Below the pieces are notes generated by a model. It saw nothing but the letters and a program-made list of their open reading frames with translations. It made no database searches and had not been told where the DNA came from. This document shows positions 10,912 to 19,443 of a DNA stretch of 64,000 bases, piece after piece. The stretch covers positions 186,001 through 250,000 of the forward strand of contig NZ_MKIN01000018.1 in NCBI RefSeq assembly GCF_001938985.1, read 5' to 3'. Within the stretch, counting starts at the first letter, position 1, and the number at the start of each line of letters is the position of its first letter. Position numbers and translations under genes: made by a program. The stretch comes from Gillisella taibaishanensis (GTDB lineage: Bacteria > Pseudomonadota > Alphaproteobacteria > Rhizobiales > Rhizobiaceae).

Positions 10912-11067
10912 TGGGGCCGCAGCCGAAAAGGCACTGAAGACAACAGGGCGGCGGCTTTCGCTGTCCTGCGGGTGACAAATCGCCCAGATTGTGAGATAGG
11001 CCGGGATCAGAAACGCTTGTAGCGCGTCGCGATCACCAGGTCGATCGGCCGCTCTAGCCTTCTGTGT

Positions 11068-11117
11068 TGCGCATTTTCGGACGGGAAATCCGTTCCCACT
11101 TTCCCTGGAAATGCTCT
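11068..11117 (+). repeat. Dispersed intergenic repeat B, copy 2
   Basis: GACGGGAAATCCGTTCCCAC followed by TTTCCCTGGAAATGCTCT matches the copy at 2186-2234 almost base for base. It stands about 65 bp upstream of the membrane protein gene that starts at 11183. Confidence 0.7.
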
Positions 11118-11182
11118 ATTTTTGACGCGGGTCCACAGGGGCGCTTGGCGCTTCAGCGGACCTGCTCGAGAGGCCAATGCCG

Positions 11183-12256
11183 ATGAGCGACCCCCGCCGG
11201 ACCCAATCGACGGCAACTCCGTCCCGCAAGCGCCGCCGCAAGGGCCAGGACGTCTCCAGACCTGAAGACGCTGCCGGCAAAGTCGTACCTGGTGCGGGCA
11301 CCGCGCCGGCAAAGCGCAGGCCGGCCGAGGTTGCGACCGAGACGCGCCGGGAGCGGCTGAGAGCGGTCACCAAGACTGACCGGTTTCGCGCCAGCGCGCT
11401 GCTGGCCGGCTTCGGCCTGTTTCTGCTGGCGGTCTCCCAGAGCCTGCCGCATGAATATGGCTTCACCGAGCTTGGCGCGCTCTTCACCTTCTCCGTCTAT
11501 GACTTGGTTCTTGCCATGCTGGGCATGGCGGTCGCTTGCGCCATGATGAAGACACGCCGGCAATTCGCACTGACGGTCGGCGTGTTCTTTGCCGTCGTCT
11601 CGGTCATGTTGCTATTCTTCGATCCGATCTTCGTTACGATCCGCGACAGCGCGCTCGGTCAGGTTCTGTACCTGATCGCTCCCATCGCGGTGGCGCTGAC
11701 AGGTGCCAGCCTCTGGCTGCCCGACCGTTGGCGCGACCGGGCGCTTCCGGTGGCCGCCGCCGTGCTCGGCTTTTCCTTTTCGCTGTTTGTAGGGCTCGAC
11801 GATTTCGGCGTCGGCATTCCGTCCTTCGCCGTCGCCTCGGTGCTGTCGGCGTTGTGGATCGTTCTGGCGCCGGCCTTCCTGTTGCGCTGTTTCAAGGGAG
11901 CGTGGCTTGCCATTCCCTCGCGCATTCTCGGCAGTTGGCTGCTGGTAATTGCCGTCATTGTCACGGTCTCGCTTTATGTGCCGCTGCCGATCAGGACCCA
12001 GCCGCAGATCAATCTCGGCCAGCCGGACCTTTCGGTCGATGGCGAGGATCCGGGCACGGCGCCGCTGCCTGACGGTACATCGCCGGCCCTTCAAGACCCC
12101 GCCCTTCAAGACCCCGCCCTTCAGGACAAGGGCGCCTATGGGTCTATGCAGAGCGATGGCACTGAAGTGCCTGACTTCCTGCAGGAAGAGCCGAAGCCCG
12201 ATCCCAACGCACCTTCGGTTTTCGAAGGGCTGAAGACGCCGAAGATCGGCAAGTAG
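11183..12256 (+). CDS. Multi-pass membrane protein of unknown function
   Basis: I do not recognise the family. The 357-residue protein has a strongly basic, low-complexity N-terminus (TPSRKRRRKGQ, about residues 12-70). About seven hydrophobic helices follow between residues 75 and 270, with a charged break at WLPDRWRDRALP. A soluble acidic, proline-rich tail of about 85 residues includes three copies of PALQD (12083-12127) and ends near FEGLKTPKIGK. Two starts are possible: ATG 11177 and ATG 11183. GAGAGG at 11168-11173 is better spaced for the second. The gene stands alone between the vWA gene and a convergent LysR gene. Confidence 0.8.
   Translation: MSDPRRTQSTATPSRKRRRKGQDVSRPEDAAGKVVPGAGTAPAKRRPAEVATETRRERLRAVTKTDRFRASALLAGFGLFLLAVSQSLPHEYGFTELGALFTFSVYDLVLAMLGMAVACAMMKTRRQFALTVGVFFAVVSVMLLFFDPIFVTIRDSALGQVLYLIAPIAVALTGASLWLPDRWRDRALPVAAAVLGFSFSLFVGLDDFGVGIPSFAVASVLSALWIVLAPAFLLRCFKGAWLAIPSRILGSWLLVIAVIVTVSLYVPLPIRTQPQINLGQPDLSVDGEDPGTAPLPDGTSPALQDPALQDPALQDKGAYGSMQSDGTEVPDFLQEEPKPDPNAPSVFEGLKTPKIGK
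12083..12127 (+). repeat. Three tandem 15-bp units coding for PALQD
   Basis: Three successive 15-bp units, CCGGCCCTTCAAGAC, CCCGCCCTTCAAGAC and CCCGCCCTTCAGGAC, lie in frame in the C-terminal tail of the membrane protein. Unit number may vary between strains without breaking the frame. Confidence 0.9.
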
Positions 12257-12265
12257 AACCGGCGA

Positions 12266-13258
12266 TTATGGATAAAACCGCGGACGAGCGCCTGCGGTCT
12301 GCATGGCGGGCGGCTCTGGCGCCGCGCTAAGATGCGCCTGCATGCGCCGCGACAGCCAGTCGGCAAACAGTGTCCGGCGGGGATCGCTGGCAAAATCGCT
12401 ATTGGAGACCGCCAGATACTGCGTTCCGTCCTGCTGGACCGGGCTCAGTGTCACCAGCCGTCCGGCGGCGAGATCCGAGGCCACCATGTGGATGGAAGCA
12501 AGCGCCACGCCCTGGCCGGCTGTCGCTGCTTCGATCGCCAGGTAGAAATGTTCGTAGAATATATCGGAGCCAAAGTGGTAGGGCAGGGGCTGGGTCAGAT
12601 GCTGGGCCTGGTTTTGAACCTGCCCCTTGCGCCAGGTCAGCCAGGCATCCGGCCGCGAGCGCGTGTGCAGGGCCGGAATGGCTGCGGCCCGACGTTTCGC
12701 ATCGCGCGCGTCATCCTGGCCGGCCTGCCTCAGCACTGCGGCCACCTCCGGCGTCGAAACCATCACCATGGCTTCGGGCGCCAGATCGCGCACGTATAGA
12801 CGAGGATCGATAGCGAAATCATTGCGCCGCACCGCGAGATCCACATGATCGCGGCGAAAGTCGACCTTGCCGCCGGCGGCCAGAACCTTGACGTCGAGAC
12901 CCGTGCAATTCTTGAGGTCACTCAGATTGTGGATCAAAAATTTCAGGCAGAGCGTCGGTTCGCAGGATACGATCAAGGGTTGTGCTTGCGTCCTGCTGCG
13001 GAAATCGGAAAGGACCTGATCCAGGTCCTCGAAGACCAGCGCCAGCCGCTCGGCAAGCTGACGACCGCGATCGGTGAGGAAAACGGCTCGGTTACGCCGG
13101 GAAAACAAAGATTCGCCGAGATTTTCTTCAAGGTTTTTGATCTGCTTGCTTATCGCGCCGTGGGTAACGTGCAATTCCTGCGCCGCAAGCACAAAACTCT
13201 CGTGGCGCGCCGCCGCCGCAAAGGCCTTGAGAGACCCCAATTGCGGTAGCCGGGACAT
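12266..13258 (-). CDS. LysR-family transcriptional regulator (GcvA-like)
   Basis: The protein begins MSRLPQLGSLKAFAAAARHE and has the N-terminal winged helix-turn-helix of LysR regulators (FVLAAQELHVTHGAISKQIKNLEENLGESLFSRRNRAVFLT). The effector-binding region follows from about residue 90, with PLIVSCEPTLCLKFLIHNL and the conserved GQGVALAS near the end. The T-H-G-A-x-S-K-Q recognition helix resembles the GcvA group. Length (330 residues) is usual. An upstream ATG at 13288 with GAGGA is also possible. It is transcribed away from the dioxygenase gene, with 146 bp between, the classical arrangement for a LysR regulator controlling its divergent neighbour. Confidence 0.9.
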   Translation of the reverse strand: MSRLPQLGSLKAFAAAARHESFVLAAQELHVTHGAISKQIKNLEENLGESLFSRRNRAVFLTDRGRQLAERLALVFEDLDQVLSDFRSRTQAQPLIVSCEPTLCLKFLIHNLSDLKNCTGLDVKVLAAGGKVDFRRDHVDLAVRRNDFAIDPRLYVRDLAPEAMVMVSTPEVAAVLRQAGQDDARDAKRRAAAIPALHTRSRPDAWLTWRKGQVQNQAQHLTQPLPYHFGSDIFYEHFYLAIEAATAGQGVALASIHMVASDLAAGRLVTLSPVQQDGTQYLAVSNSDFASDPRRTLFADWLSRRMQAHLSAAPEPPAMQTAGARPRFYP

Positions 13259-13318
13259 CTTCGTTTTGTAATCGAAACCTTCGACCATGATATGTGAATT
13301 TTCCTCACGGATTTGGTC

Positions 13319-13336
13319 GAAAATATATCGATTTTC
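13319..13336. promoter_or_regulatory. Candidate operator between LysR gene and dioxygenase gene
   Basis: An inverted repeat GAAAAT-atatcg-ATTTTC sits in the AT-rich divergent promoter region about 70 bp before the dioxygenase ATG. Its position and dyad symmetry suit a LysR recognition site. This is inference from location only. Confidence 0.4.
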
Positions 13337-13404
13337 ACGAAACACAACATATGATTGATATTTCTAACCGGCGGGATCCGCCGGGAAAATCGGAGCAATT
13401 TTCA

Positions 13405-14163
13405 ATGCAAGGCAATATTTCAGTTTTAAAGCACAGCGATCCGGCCACCACGACCACTATCGATGTCTGCCGCCAGTTGCATGACTTCGATTTCTTGTTT
13501 CTCGACGGCAAGACTTTCCTCGACGTTATCGACCAAAGCCATTTTAGCAGCCAGGACATTGCCGATTTCCAGGCATCCTGGGACGATCTCAAGCCGGATA
13601 CATATATGGCCGACGGCGGCAAATATCGCCTGCGCCGGCACGCAACGCTGACGGGCGCGCCCCAGGGCGGGCCTGTCCACCTGGAAAAGCACCAGCCGCA
13701 TTACCAGACGACCCATTACAACCACTTGAACGGCGGCATTGAGCGCCATTTCGAGCCGGTCTTGCCCGCGACCCACGACAATCCCGTGATGAAGGCCATT
13801 TTGGATTTTGCCTCGAACACGTTTGGGTCGCTGTCGCCGTTTTCGACCTGGCATATCGAAATGCACCAGTTCCGCATCGAAGCCGTCCAGACCGGCGGCA
13901 AGCCCACGCCTGAGGGCGTGCATCGCGATGGTGTCGACTATGTGCTGATGGTGCTGGTCAAGCGCCACAATATCGAAGGCGGACAAACCTCGATCCTCGA
14001 CCGTGATGGCCGCACGCTGGCTGAGTTCACGCTCGCCGATCCCTTCGATGCCGCCCTGGTCAATGACGAGCGTGTCGCCCACGGGGTGACGCCGATCCTG
14101 CCTGTCGACCCCGAGGATCGGGGCCTGCGTGACGTGCTGGTCATCACCTTCCGTCACAAATAA
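13405..14163 (+). CDS. 2-oxoglutarate/Fe(II) dioxygenase, L-isoleucine dioxygenase-like (PF10014 type)
   Basis: The 252-residue protein matches the 2OG-Fe_Oxy_2 family that includes Bacillus L-isoleucine 4-hydroxylase (IDO, about 240 residues). The metal-binding H-x-D is in PEGVHRDGVDYVLMVLV, followed by NIEGGQTSIL. The distal His is in DERVAHGVTPI, and a late Arg in LVITFRHK could bind 2-oxoglutarate. Members hydroxylate or sulfoxidise free aliphatic amino acids; the exact substrate here is unknown. ATG 13405 is preferred because GGAG at 13392-13395 precedes it and the product then matches IDO length; the frame is open back to 13294. Downstream are a LysE/RhtB exporter and a ThrH-like phosphatase on the same strand. 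Confidence 0.85.
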   Translation: MQGNISVLKHSDPATTTTIDVCRQLHDFDFLFLDGKTFLDVIDQSHFSSQDIADFQASWDDLKPDTYMADGGKYRLRRHATLTGAPQGGPVHLEKHQPHYQTTHYNHLNGGIERHFEPVLPATHDNPVMKAILDFASNTFGSLSPFSTWHIEMHQFRIEAVQTGGKPTPEGVHRDGVDYVLMVLVKRHNIEGGQTSILDRDGRTLAEFTLADPFDAALVNDERVAHGVTPILPVDPEDRGLRDVLVITFRHK

Positions 14164-14290
14164 CCGACTGCCGCAAGTTAAGTGCGGCCTGAACCTCACA
14201 TTCCGCAACAGCCGCGCGCCTTGCGCGGCCGATGCTCGCCCCCGCTTGCCTGCATGATGGCCCAAACGCTTTGATGGAACCCCTGCCTTG

Positions 14291-14917
14291 ATGGAACAAA
14301 CGCTTCTCATCGCCTCGATCACCTGGCTCGCCGTGCTCAGCCCGGGCGCGGATTTTGCCATGGTATCGCGCAACAGCTTCCTCTATGGCCGCCGCTCGGG
14401 CCTGGCGGCTTCCGCCGGCATCGCCATTGCCTGCTGGTTTCATGTGATCTACGCGATGTTCGGGATCGCCATTGTCCAGCACATCTTTCCCAACATCCTC
14501 GACGTCATCAAGATCATCGGTGCCGCCTACCTCGTCTATGCTGGGATTTCCACCGCCCTCAGCAAGGTGCGCGATATCGAAGGCAGCCTGGTGCCGAACG
14601 ACCGCTCGGTCGGCCGCGAGATGATGACGGGCATTCTTACCAATGGCCTCAACCCGAAGACCTCGATCTTCGTCATCAGCCTCTACACGCAGTTTATCGG
14701 CAAGGACACGCCGCTGTCTCATCAGCTTGCATGGGGGCTTTTCATCTCCCTGTCACACCTTCTGTGGTTTGCTGCCGTCTCGACATTCCTGTCCAACCCG
14801 GCCATTCGAACGGTCGTGCTGCGCCGTCAGCGCCTGTTCAATATCCTGATTGGGGTCGTGCTCGCCTCATTGGGCGCCGTCCTGTTCACCGCGGGCACAT
14901 TGGGGAGTGGCGCATAA
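14291..14917 (+). CDS. LysE/RhtB-family amino-acid exporter
   Basis: The 208-residue inner-membrane protein shows the family signature SPGADFAMVSRNSFLYGRR in the loop after helix 1. The usual six-helix pattern follows, including AAYLVYAGIS, the loop LTNGLNPKT, and a last helix near LIGVVLASLGAVLF. Members export amino acids and hydroxy or otherwise modified derivatives using proton motive force. Coming after the dioxygenase, it likely exports the hydroxylated product, which is inference. The start is ATG 14291; its stop TAA overlaps the next gene's ATG by one base (TAATG), implying translational coupling. A GC-rich hairpin lies at about 14211-14231 in the gap after the dioxygenase. Confidence 0.9.
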   Translation: MEQTLLIASITWLAVLSPGADFAMVSRNSFLYGRRSGLAASAGIAIACWFHVIYAMFGIAIVQHIFPNILDVIKIIGAAYLVYAGISTALSKVRDIEGSLVPNDRSVGREMMTGILTNGLNPKTSIFVISLYTQFIGKDTPLSHQLAWGLFISLSHLLWFAAVSTFLSNPAIRTVVLRRQRLFNILIGVVLASLGAVLFTAGTLGSGA

Positions 14918-15588
14918 TGACCGCATCCATCTTTTCCTTCGTCGATCTGGAAGGCGTGCTGGCGCCGGAAATGTGGCCGCATCTGGCTGACGTCTTCGGC
15001 GTTCCCGAGTTGCAGGCGACCACGCGGGAAATCCCCGATTATCGCCAGTTGCTCGACGAGCGCATCGGCCATCTTGCCCGTAAGGGCATTACGCTCACCC
15101 AGATCTGCGACACCATCGCCACGCTCGACCTGTTTCATGGTGCGGTCGACTTTATCGCGGCGCTGAAAGAACGCGGCCGCGTCGTGCTGGTGTCGGACTC
15201 GTTCCTGCCGATGAACCGGCATTTCCTGGAGAAGATCGGTGCGGACGAGGTCTTCTGCCACCGCTTCAAGACCGACGAGCGCGATATCATCACCGGCTTC
15301 GAATTCTGGAACGGTCTTGCCGGCAAGCACCTCTGCTTCGACGCGGTCGATACCGGCGAGGCCGCCACCTTCGCGATCGGCGATGCCCTGAACGACATCA
15401 CCATGATCCGCGCCGCCACCCACGGCGTTCTGTTCCAGCCGTCGATGGCTACCCTGCTGGCCGCTCCCGACCTGCCGCCGACCTCTTCTTATGCCGAGGT
15501 CCTCGCCTATCTCGATGAGGTCACTGCAGCCGACACTCTGATGTCTCCCGCCCCCGCGAAGACCTTCCTGCGCAGCGCCTTCGGTTGA
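14917..15588 (+). CDS. ThrH-like HAD phosphatase
   Basis: The 223-residue protein resembles ThrH, the bifunctional phosphoserine phosphatase/homoserine phosphotransferase. It starts with FVDLEGVLAPEMWPHLADVF, then TTREIPDYRQLLDERI and VVLVSDSF (motif II), and has a motif IV near AIGDALNDITMIRAATHGVLF. ThrH carries D-L-E-G in motif I in the same way. In this setting it may make or remove a phosphorylated amino acid connected to the dioxygenase product. It is coupled to the exporter gene by a TAATG overlap. Confidence 0.85.
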   Translation: MTASIFSFVDLEGVLAPEMWPHLADVFGVPELQATTREIPDYRQLLDERIGHLARKGITLTQICDTIATLDLFHGAVDFIAALKERGRVVLVSDSFLPMNRHFLEKIGADEVFCHRFKTDERDIITGFEFWNGLAGKHLCFDAVDTGEAATFAIGDALNDITMIRAATHGVLFQPSMATLLAAPDLPPTSSYAEVLAYLDEVTAADTLMSPAPAKTFLRSAFG

Positions 15589-15621
15589 TCCCGAAGACGT
15601 TGCCAGGGAGGGGTGGGCCAT

Positions 15622-15652
15622 AGCATCGCGGTGAAATCATCACGGCGATGCT
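15622..15652. terminator. Hairpin between convergent operons
   Basis: AGCATCGC-x-GTGA / TCAC-x-GCGATGCT forms an imperfect stem between the ThrH-like gene and the convergent HlyD gene. No T-tract follows, so a terminator role is only probable. Confidence 0.4.
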
Positions 15653-15749
15653 CGCTTCGCGTATCCTTTCGGCTTTGCTGTCCGATAATCCCGGCCCATT
15701 TTCGCAACCCTCAAATGATCGCAAACCGGCGCAAGATCTTCCCTAGCCG

Positions 15750-17114
15750 TTACCGCTCGCGAAACGCCTTGGCGAAATAGCCGGCGAGCGGCTTGGTGAG
15801 ATAGGCAAAGGGCGAGCGTTCGGCGGTCTGGATGAAGGTTTCGACGGGCATGCCCGGCAGGACCTTGATATCGCCCAGCTTGGCGATCTCGTCCTTATCG
15901 GGCCGGATCTTTGCCTTGTAGAAGCTGTTGCCGGTCTTCTCATCGTTGAAGACGTCAGCCGACACTTCTATGACCGTCCCGTGAATATCGGGCGTCTGGC
16001 GTCGGTCGAAGGCGGCAAACACCAGATCGGCCGGCTGGCCGACATGCACCTGATCGATTTCATTGGGCGGCAGGTTGGTGGTGATGACCAGGCCGACATC
16101 CTGCGGGATGATATAGAGGATCGGCTCGGCTGCCTTCACCACGGTGCGCAGCGCGTGCACGGTCAGCCCGAAGACCACACCGCCGGTCGGCGCCGTCACT
16201 TCGGTGCGACCGAGCGTTTCCAGCGAGGACACCCGCTTCTGACGCAGTTCTGCAATCTGCGCCTCGGCATTGCGCAGATCGGTGATCGCCTGTTCGCGCA
16301 GCTGGCCGCTCACATTGAGGATGGCGATCTCGATTTCGGCGATCTTGGCGCGGGCCTCGGCAATGCTCGATTGTGTGGTGGCGATCTCGCCATCGGCCTC
16401 GACCGCGGAGCGCTGGAGGGTCATCACCTTGCTGGTCTGGGTCAGGCCGTCCTTCAGCAGCTTTTGCTGCACGGCCAGTTCCTCGCCGATAAGTTGCCGC
16501 TGCTGGGTCAGCGCCGCAAGCTTGGCATTCAGCCCCTCGATCTGCTGGGCCGTCTGGTGTTTGCGCTCCTGCAATTGCCCGACCTGCTTGTCGCGGTTTT
16601 CCTGGCGTGCCTGCAACAGATTGCGCTGGCCTTCCATGATGGCGCGCACATGCGGATCGGTCTTGGCCCGCTCGGTGAGTTCAGGATCAAAATCGATCTC
16701 GCTCTTGCCATTCTGCTCGGCCAGCAGCCGGCCGGCATTGCCGAGCAGAGAAAACAGCTGGTTCTCGATGATCGCCAGTTCCGACTGGTCGAGTTTTTCG
16801 TCCATGCGCAGCAGCACCTGGCCGGGCTGCACCACATCGCCTTCTTTGACCAGCAATTCCTGAACGATGCCGCCGGCCTGATGCTGCACCACCTGGCGGT
16901 TGGTTTCCACCTCGACCGTGCCGCTGCCGACCACGGCACCCTTGATCGTGGTGAGCGTGCTCCAGGCACCAAGCCCGAGCACGAGCACCGATAGCGCGCC
17001 GAAACCGACAAGCATATGGCCACGGCTCTGCCAGATCTGGCTCGGTGGCAGGTGTGGCGGGCGCGCAAGGGCTGCCGGTGTCGAGGAAGATACGGGTTGG
17101 GAGACAAGGCTCAT
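15750..17114 (-). CDS. HlyD-family type I secretion periplasmic adaptor (PrsE/PrtE-like)
   Basis: The 454-residue membrane fusion protein links the inner-membrane ABC exporter to an outer-membrane TolC channel. It has a proline-rich cytoplasmic start, one transmembrane helix (HMLVGFGALSVLVLGLGAW), and a lipoyl-like half (VVQHQAGGIVQELLVKEGDVVQPGQVLLRMD). Long coiled coils follow (about residues 110-280, Q- and E-rich), then a second half-lipoyl segment (VTAPTGGVVFGLTVHALRTV) and a beta-barrel domain with PGMPVETFIQTAERSPFAYL near the end. The start is ATG 17114, with AGGAGA about 6 bp upstream. It begins 10 bp after the ABC gene and forms one unit with it. No outer-membrane component or RTX substrate is adjacent. 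Confidence 0.93.
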   Translation of the reverse strand: MSLVSQPVSSSTPAALARPPHLPPSQIWQSRGHMLVGFGALSVLVLGLGAWSTLTTIKGAVVGSGTVEVETNRQVVQHQAGGIVQELLVKEGDVVQPGQVLLRMDEKLDQSELAIIENQLFSLLGNAGRLLAEQNGKSEIDFDPELTERAKTDPHVRAIMEGQRNLLQARQENRDKQVGQLQERKHQTAQQIEGLNAKLAALTQQRQLIGEELAVQQKLLKDGLTQTSKVMTLQRSAVEADGEIATTQSSIAEARAKIAEIEIAILNVSGQLREQAITDLRNAEAQIAELRQKRVSSLETLGRTEVTAPTGGVVFGLTVHALRTVVKAAEPILYIIPQDVGLVITTNLPPNEIDQVHVGQPADLVFAAFDRRQTPDIHGTVIEVSADVFNDEKTGNSFYKAKIRPDKDEIAKLGDIKVLPGMPVETFIQTAERSPFAYLTKPLAGYFAKAFRER

Positions 17115-17124
17115 CGTCGCTCTC

Positions 17125-18921
17125 CTATTGCTTACGAGGCGCGCCGGGGCCAAAGCCGGTCAGCGTCACGCCCGGTTTAGCAGGACCCTGCTGGCCCCCT
17201 TGAGCGGCGCCCACCACCTGAGCGGCATTGCGCAAATGCGCGCGCAGCACTTCGTCACGCGGGCCGAAGGCCACACGCGCACCGTTGTCCATGATCAGCA
17301 CCAGGTCGCATTCTTCGATGGCCGCCGGGCGATGCGCCATGATCACGGCGGCACCACCGGCAGCCTTCAGGTTACGGATCGCACTGTTGAGCGCTGTCGA
17401 GCCCTCGGCGTCGAGATTGGAATTCGGCTCGTCCAGCACCAGCAGCACCGGATCGCCATAGAGCGCCCGTGCCAGGCCAATCCGCTGCTTCTGCCCGCCG
17501 GACAGCCGCTGACCGCTGGCCGGCAGGCGGGTGTCGTAACCGTTCGGCAGTTTCAGGATCATCTCGTGGGCGGCGGCCTTGCGTGCGGCGGCAATCACCT
17601 TCTCCGGGTCGGGATCGGCGGTCAGCCGGGCGATGTTTTCGGCAATGGTGCCCTCAAACAGCACCACATCCTGCGGCAGATAGCCGACATGCTCGGAGAG
17701 ATCATCCGTGCCATATTGGTCGAGCGTTGCCCCATCCAGCCGGATTTTCCCGGCCATCGGTGGCCAGACCCCGGTCAGGAGCCGCGCCAGCGTCGATTTG
17801 CCGGAACCGCTTTCGCCGATCACACCCAGCGCCTGGCCGGGGGCGAGCTCGAAACTCATCATCCTGAGCGTCGCCACCGTTTCGCCAGGCGGGACGGATG
17901 TCACCTGCTGCACCTGCAAAAGCGCGCGTGGCCGGGGCAGGGCGGTGCGGGTGTCGGCATCAGGCACCTGATCGAGCAGGGCGCCGAGATTGCGCCAACC
18001 CTCCATCGCGCGCTGCATCAGGCCCCATTGGGCAATCGCGGTTTCGATCGGCGCGAGCGCCCGACCGATCAGGATCGAGCCTGCAATCATCGCACCGGCC
18101 TTGATCTCGCCGCGCAGCACCAGCCAGGCGCCGAGCGCAAGGATCGCCGATTGGAGAAAGATGCGGAAGGTTTTCGAGGCGGCGGTATAAAACCCATTGG
18201 CATCGGAATAGGCGATGCTGGCCGATAGCGATTGGAACCGCGCCGCCTGCCAGCGCGAGGCCGCACTGCGGCGCATGCCCAGCGCCTGCACGGTCTCGGC
18301 GTCGCGGGCGAGTGCCAGGGTCATCTCGTCGCTCACCCGGCCGGCCTCGGTTGCCTTGGCCTGATAGCGCTTGGTGCCGAGCTGGTTCATCAGCGTCAGC
18401 CCGATCAGCACCAGCCCGCCGGCCAGCGCCAGATAACCCATCCAGGGATGGAAGACGAAGATCACGAACAGAAACACAGGCGTCCAGGGAATGTCGAACA
18501 CGGCAAACACTGCCGGCGAGGCAAGCATCTTCTGCAGCGCGTCGAGATCGCGCATGCCGCGCGGCCCGGCCACGCCCCGCGATGCCAGCGCCGAGCGGTC
18601 GAGCAGGGCGCGAAACACCCTGAGATCGAATTCGCTCTGGAACCGCGCCCCGATGCGCGCGGCAATGCGCGAGCGGACGTGATCGAGAATGCCCATGATC
18701 GCATAAAGCAGCACGACCAGCAGGAACAGCACCAGCAGTGTCGCCTCCGAGCGCGCCGCCAGCACCCGGTCATAGACCTGCAGCATGAACAAGGGCCCGG
18801 TCAGCACAAGCAGGTTGACGAAGAAGCTGAACAGCGCGATCGACAAAAATCCAGCCCGGCTACGCGCCAGCGCCGCCCGCAATTCATCCGCGCCGCTGGG
18901 CGCACCCTGTTTCCGGATCAT
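17125..18921 (-). CDS. Type I secretion ABC transporter, permease/ATPase (PrsD/PrtD-like)
   Basis: The 598-residue protein fuses a six-helix ABC membrane domain to an ATPase. The membrane part begins FLSIALFSFFVNLLVLTGPLF with MLQVYDRVL, typical of PrtD/HasD exporters. The ATPase has Walker A GESGSGKST, the Q-loop YLPQDVVLFEGTIAENI, the signature LSGGQKQR, Walker B VLLVLDEPNSNLD, and the switch His in VIMAHRP. It energises export of C-terminal-signal proteins such as glycanases, proteases or adhesins. There is no N-terminal C39 peptidase domain. AGGAAG precedes ATG 18921. The adaptor gene follows at 10 bp. Confidence 0.94.
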   Translation of the reverse strand: MIRKQGAPSGADELRAALARSRAGFLSIALFSFFVNLLVLTGPLFMLQVYDRVLAARSEATLLVLFLLVVLLYAIMGILDHVRSRIAARIGARFQSEFDLRVFRALLDRSALASRGVAGPRGMRDLDALQKMLASPAVFAVFDIPWTPVFLFVIFVFHPWMGYLALAGGLVLIGLTLMNQLGTKRYQAKATEAGRVSDEMTLALARDAETVQALGMRRSAASRWQAARFQSLSASIAYSDANGFYTAASKTFRIFLQSAILALGAWLVLRGEIKAGAMIAGSILIGRALAPIETAIAQWGLMQRAMEGWRNLGALLDQVPDADTRTALPRPRALLQVQQVTSVPPGETVATLRMMSFELAPGQALGVIGESGSGKSTLARLLTGVWPPMAGKIRLDGATLDQYGTDDLSEHVGYLPQDVVLFEGTIAENIARLTADPDPEKVIAAARKAAAHEMILKLPNGYDTRLPASGQRLSGGQKQRIGLARALYGDPVLLVLDEPNSNLDAEGSTALNSAIRNLKAAGGAAVIMAHRPAAIEECDLVLIMDNGARVAFGPRDEVLRAHLRNAAQVVGAAQGGQQGPAKPGVTLTGFGPGAPRKQ

Positions 18922-18959
18922 CCACGCTTCCTGATCAATCGGTTTTCAAAATGTCATTA

Positions 18960-19064
18960 CAGCGCCGCGCGTTTTATAAACCGCGCAAAGCACGCTGTAA
19001 CACCTTAAATCTGCTGCATAATTTTCTCCTTAAATCCGACCCGGCTTAAGGAATTATGCAGTAG
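18960..19064 (+). repeat. Dispersed repeat A, clearest copy
   Basis: The element has two palindromic parts. The first is CGCGCGTTTTATAAACCGCG, followed by AAAGCACGCTGTAACACCTT. The second is TGCTGCATAATTTTCTCCTT through CTTAAGGAATTATGCAGTAG, whose ends TGCATAATT and AATTATGCA are inverted repeats. Related copies are at 55884-55980, at the right window edge (63955 onward) and, reversed and eroded, near 3225-3415. It lies upstream of the secretion operon. Confidence 0.7.
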
Positions 19065-19334
19065 GCAAAGACCACCCTGTAACCGGGCCGCCCTGAAGCC
19101 TACCCGGCCATCATGACCGTTTAATTTTTAAATATCGCTAACTTCATATCCATTCTCGCCCCCGGCCCCACACCGGTCAAAGACGAGATCCGCCGCGACA
19201 GCGTGGCGGATATGATGGGAGTATGCGCTGATGGGAGGGGGAAATCCAGAGGGCAGGAATAATTGCCGCCGCTGCGATATAAGGTGCGAGTGTGTAGGTT
19301 CGGCACCAGCCCTTTTAAGCCGGCGCCAAAAACG

Positions 19335-19360
19335 AAAAAAGCCCGCTGTTGCGGGCCTTT
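19335..19360 (-). terminator. Rho-independent terminator of tRNA-Pro
   Basis: On the minus strand GCCCGC-AACA-GCGGGC is followed by TTTTTTC, directly after the tRNA 3' end. Between 19065 and 19330 I see no gene or structured element I can support. Confidence 0.9.
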
Positions 19361-19366
19361 TCAAAC

Positions 19367-19443
19367 TGGTCGGAGTGAGAGGATTCGAACCTCCGACCCC
19401 CACGTCCCGAACGTGGTGCGCTACCAGACTGCGCTACACTCCG
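19367..19443 (-). tRNA. tRNA-Pro (anticodon CGG)
   Basis: The minus strand gives a 77-nt cloverleaf: acceptor CGGAGTG / CACTCCG, D-arm region TAGCGCAGTCTGGTAGCGCA, anticodon stem CCACG / CGTGG with loop TTCGGGA (anticodon CGG), T-arm GGAGGTTCGAATCCTC, discriminator A and encoded CCA. It reads CCG codons, frequent in this GC-rich genome. A terminator follows directly. Confidence 0.96.

Noticed and set aside
12083..12127. CRISPR-like repeat
   Set aside because: Three 15-bp in-frame units without spacers; it is a coding tandem repeat.
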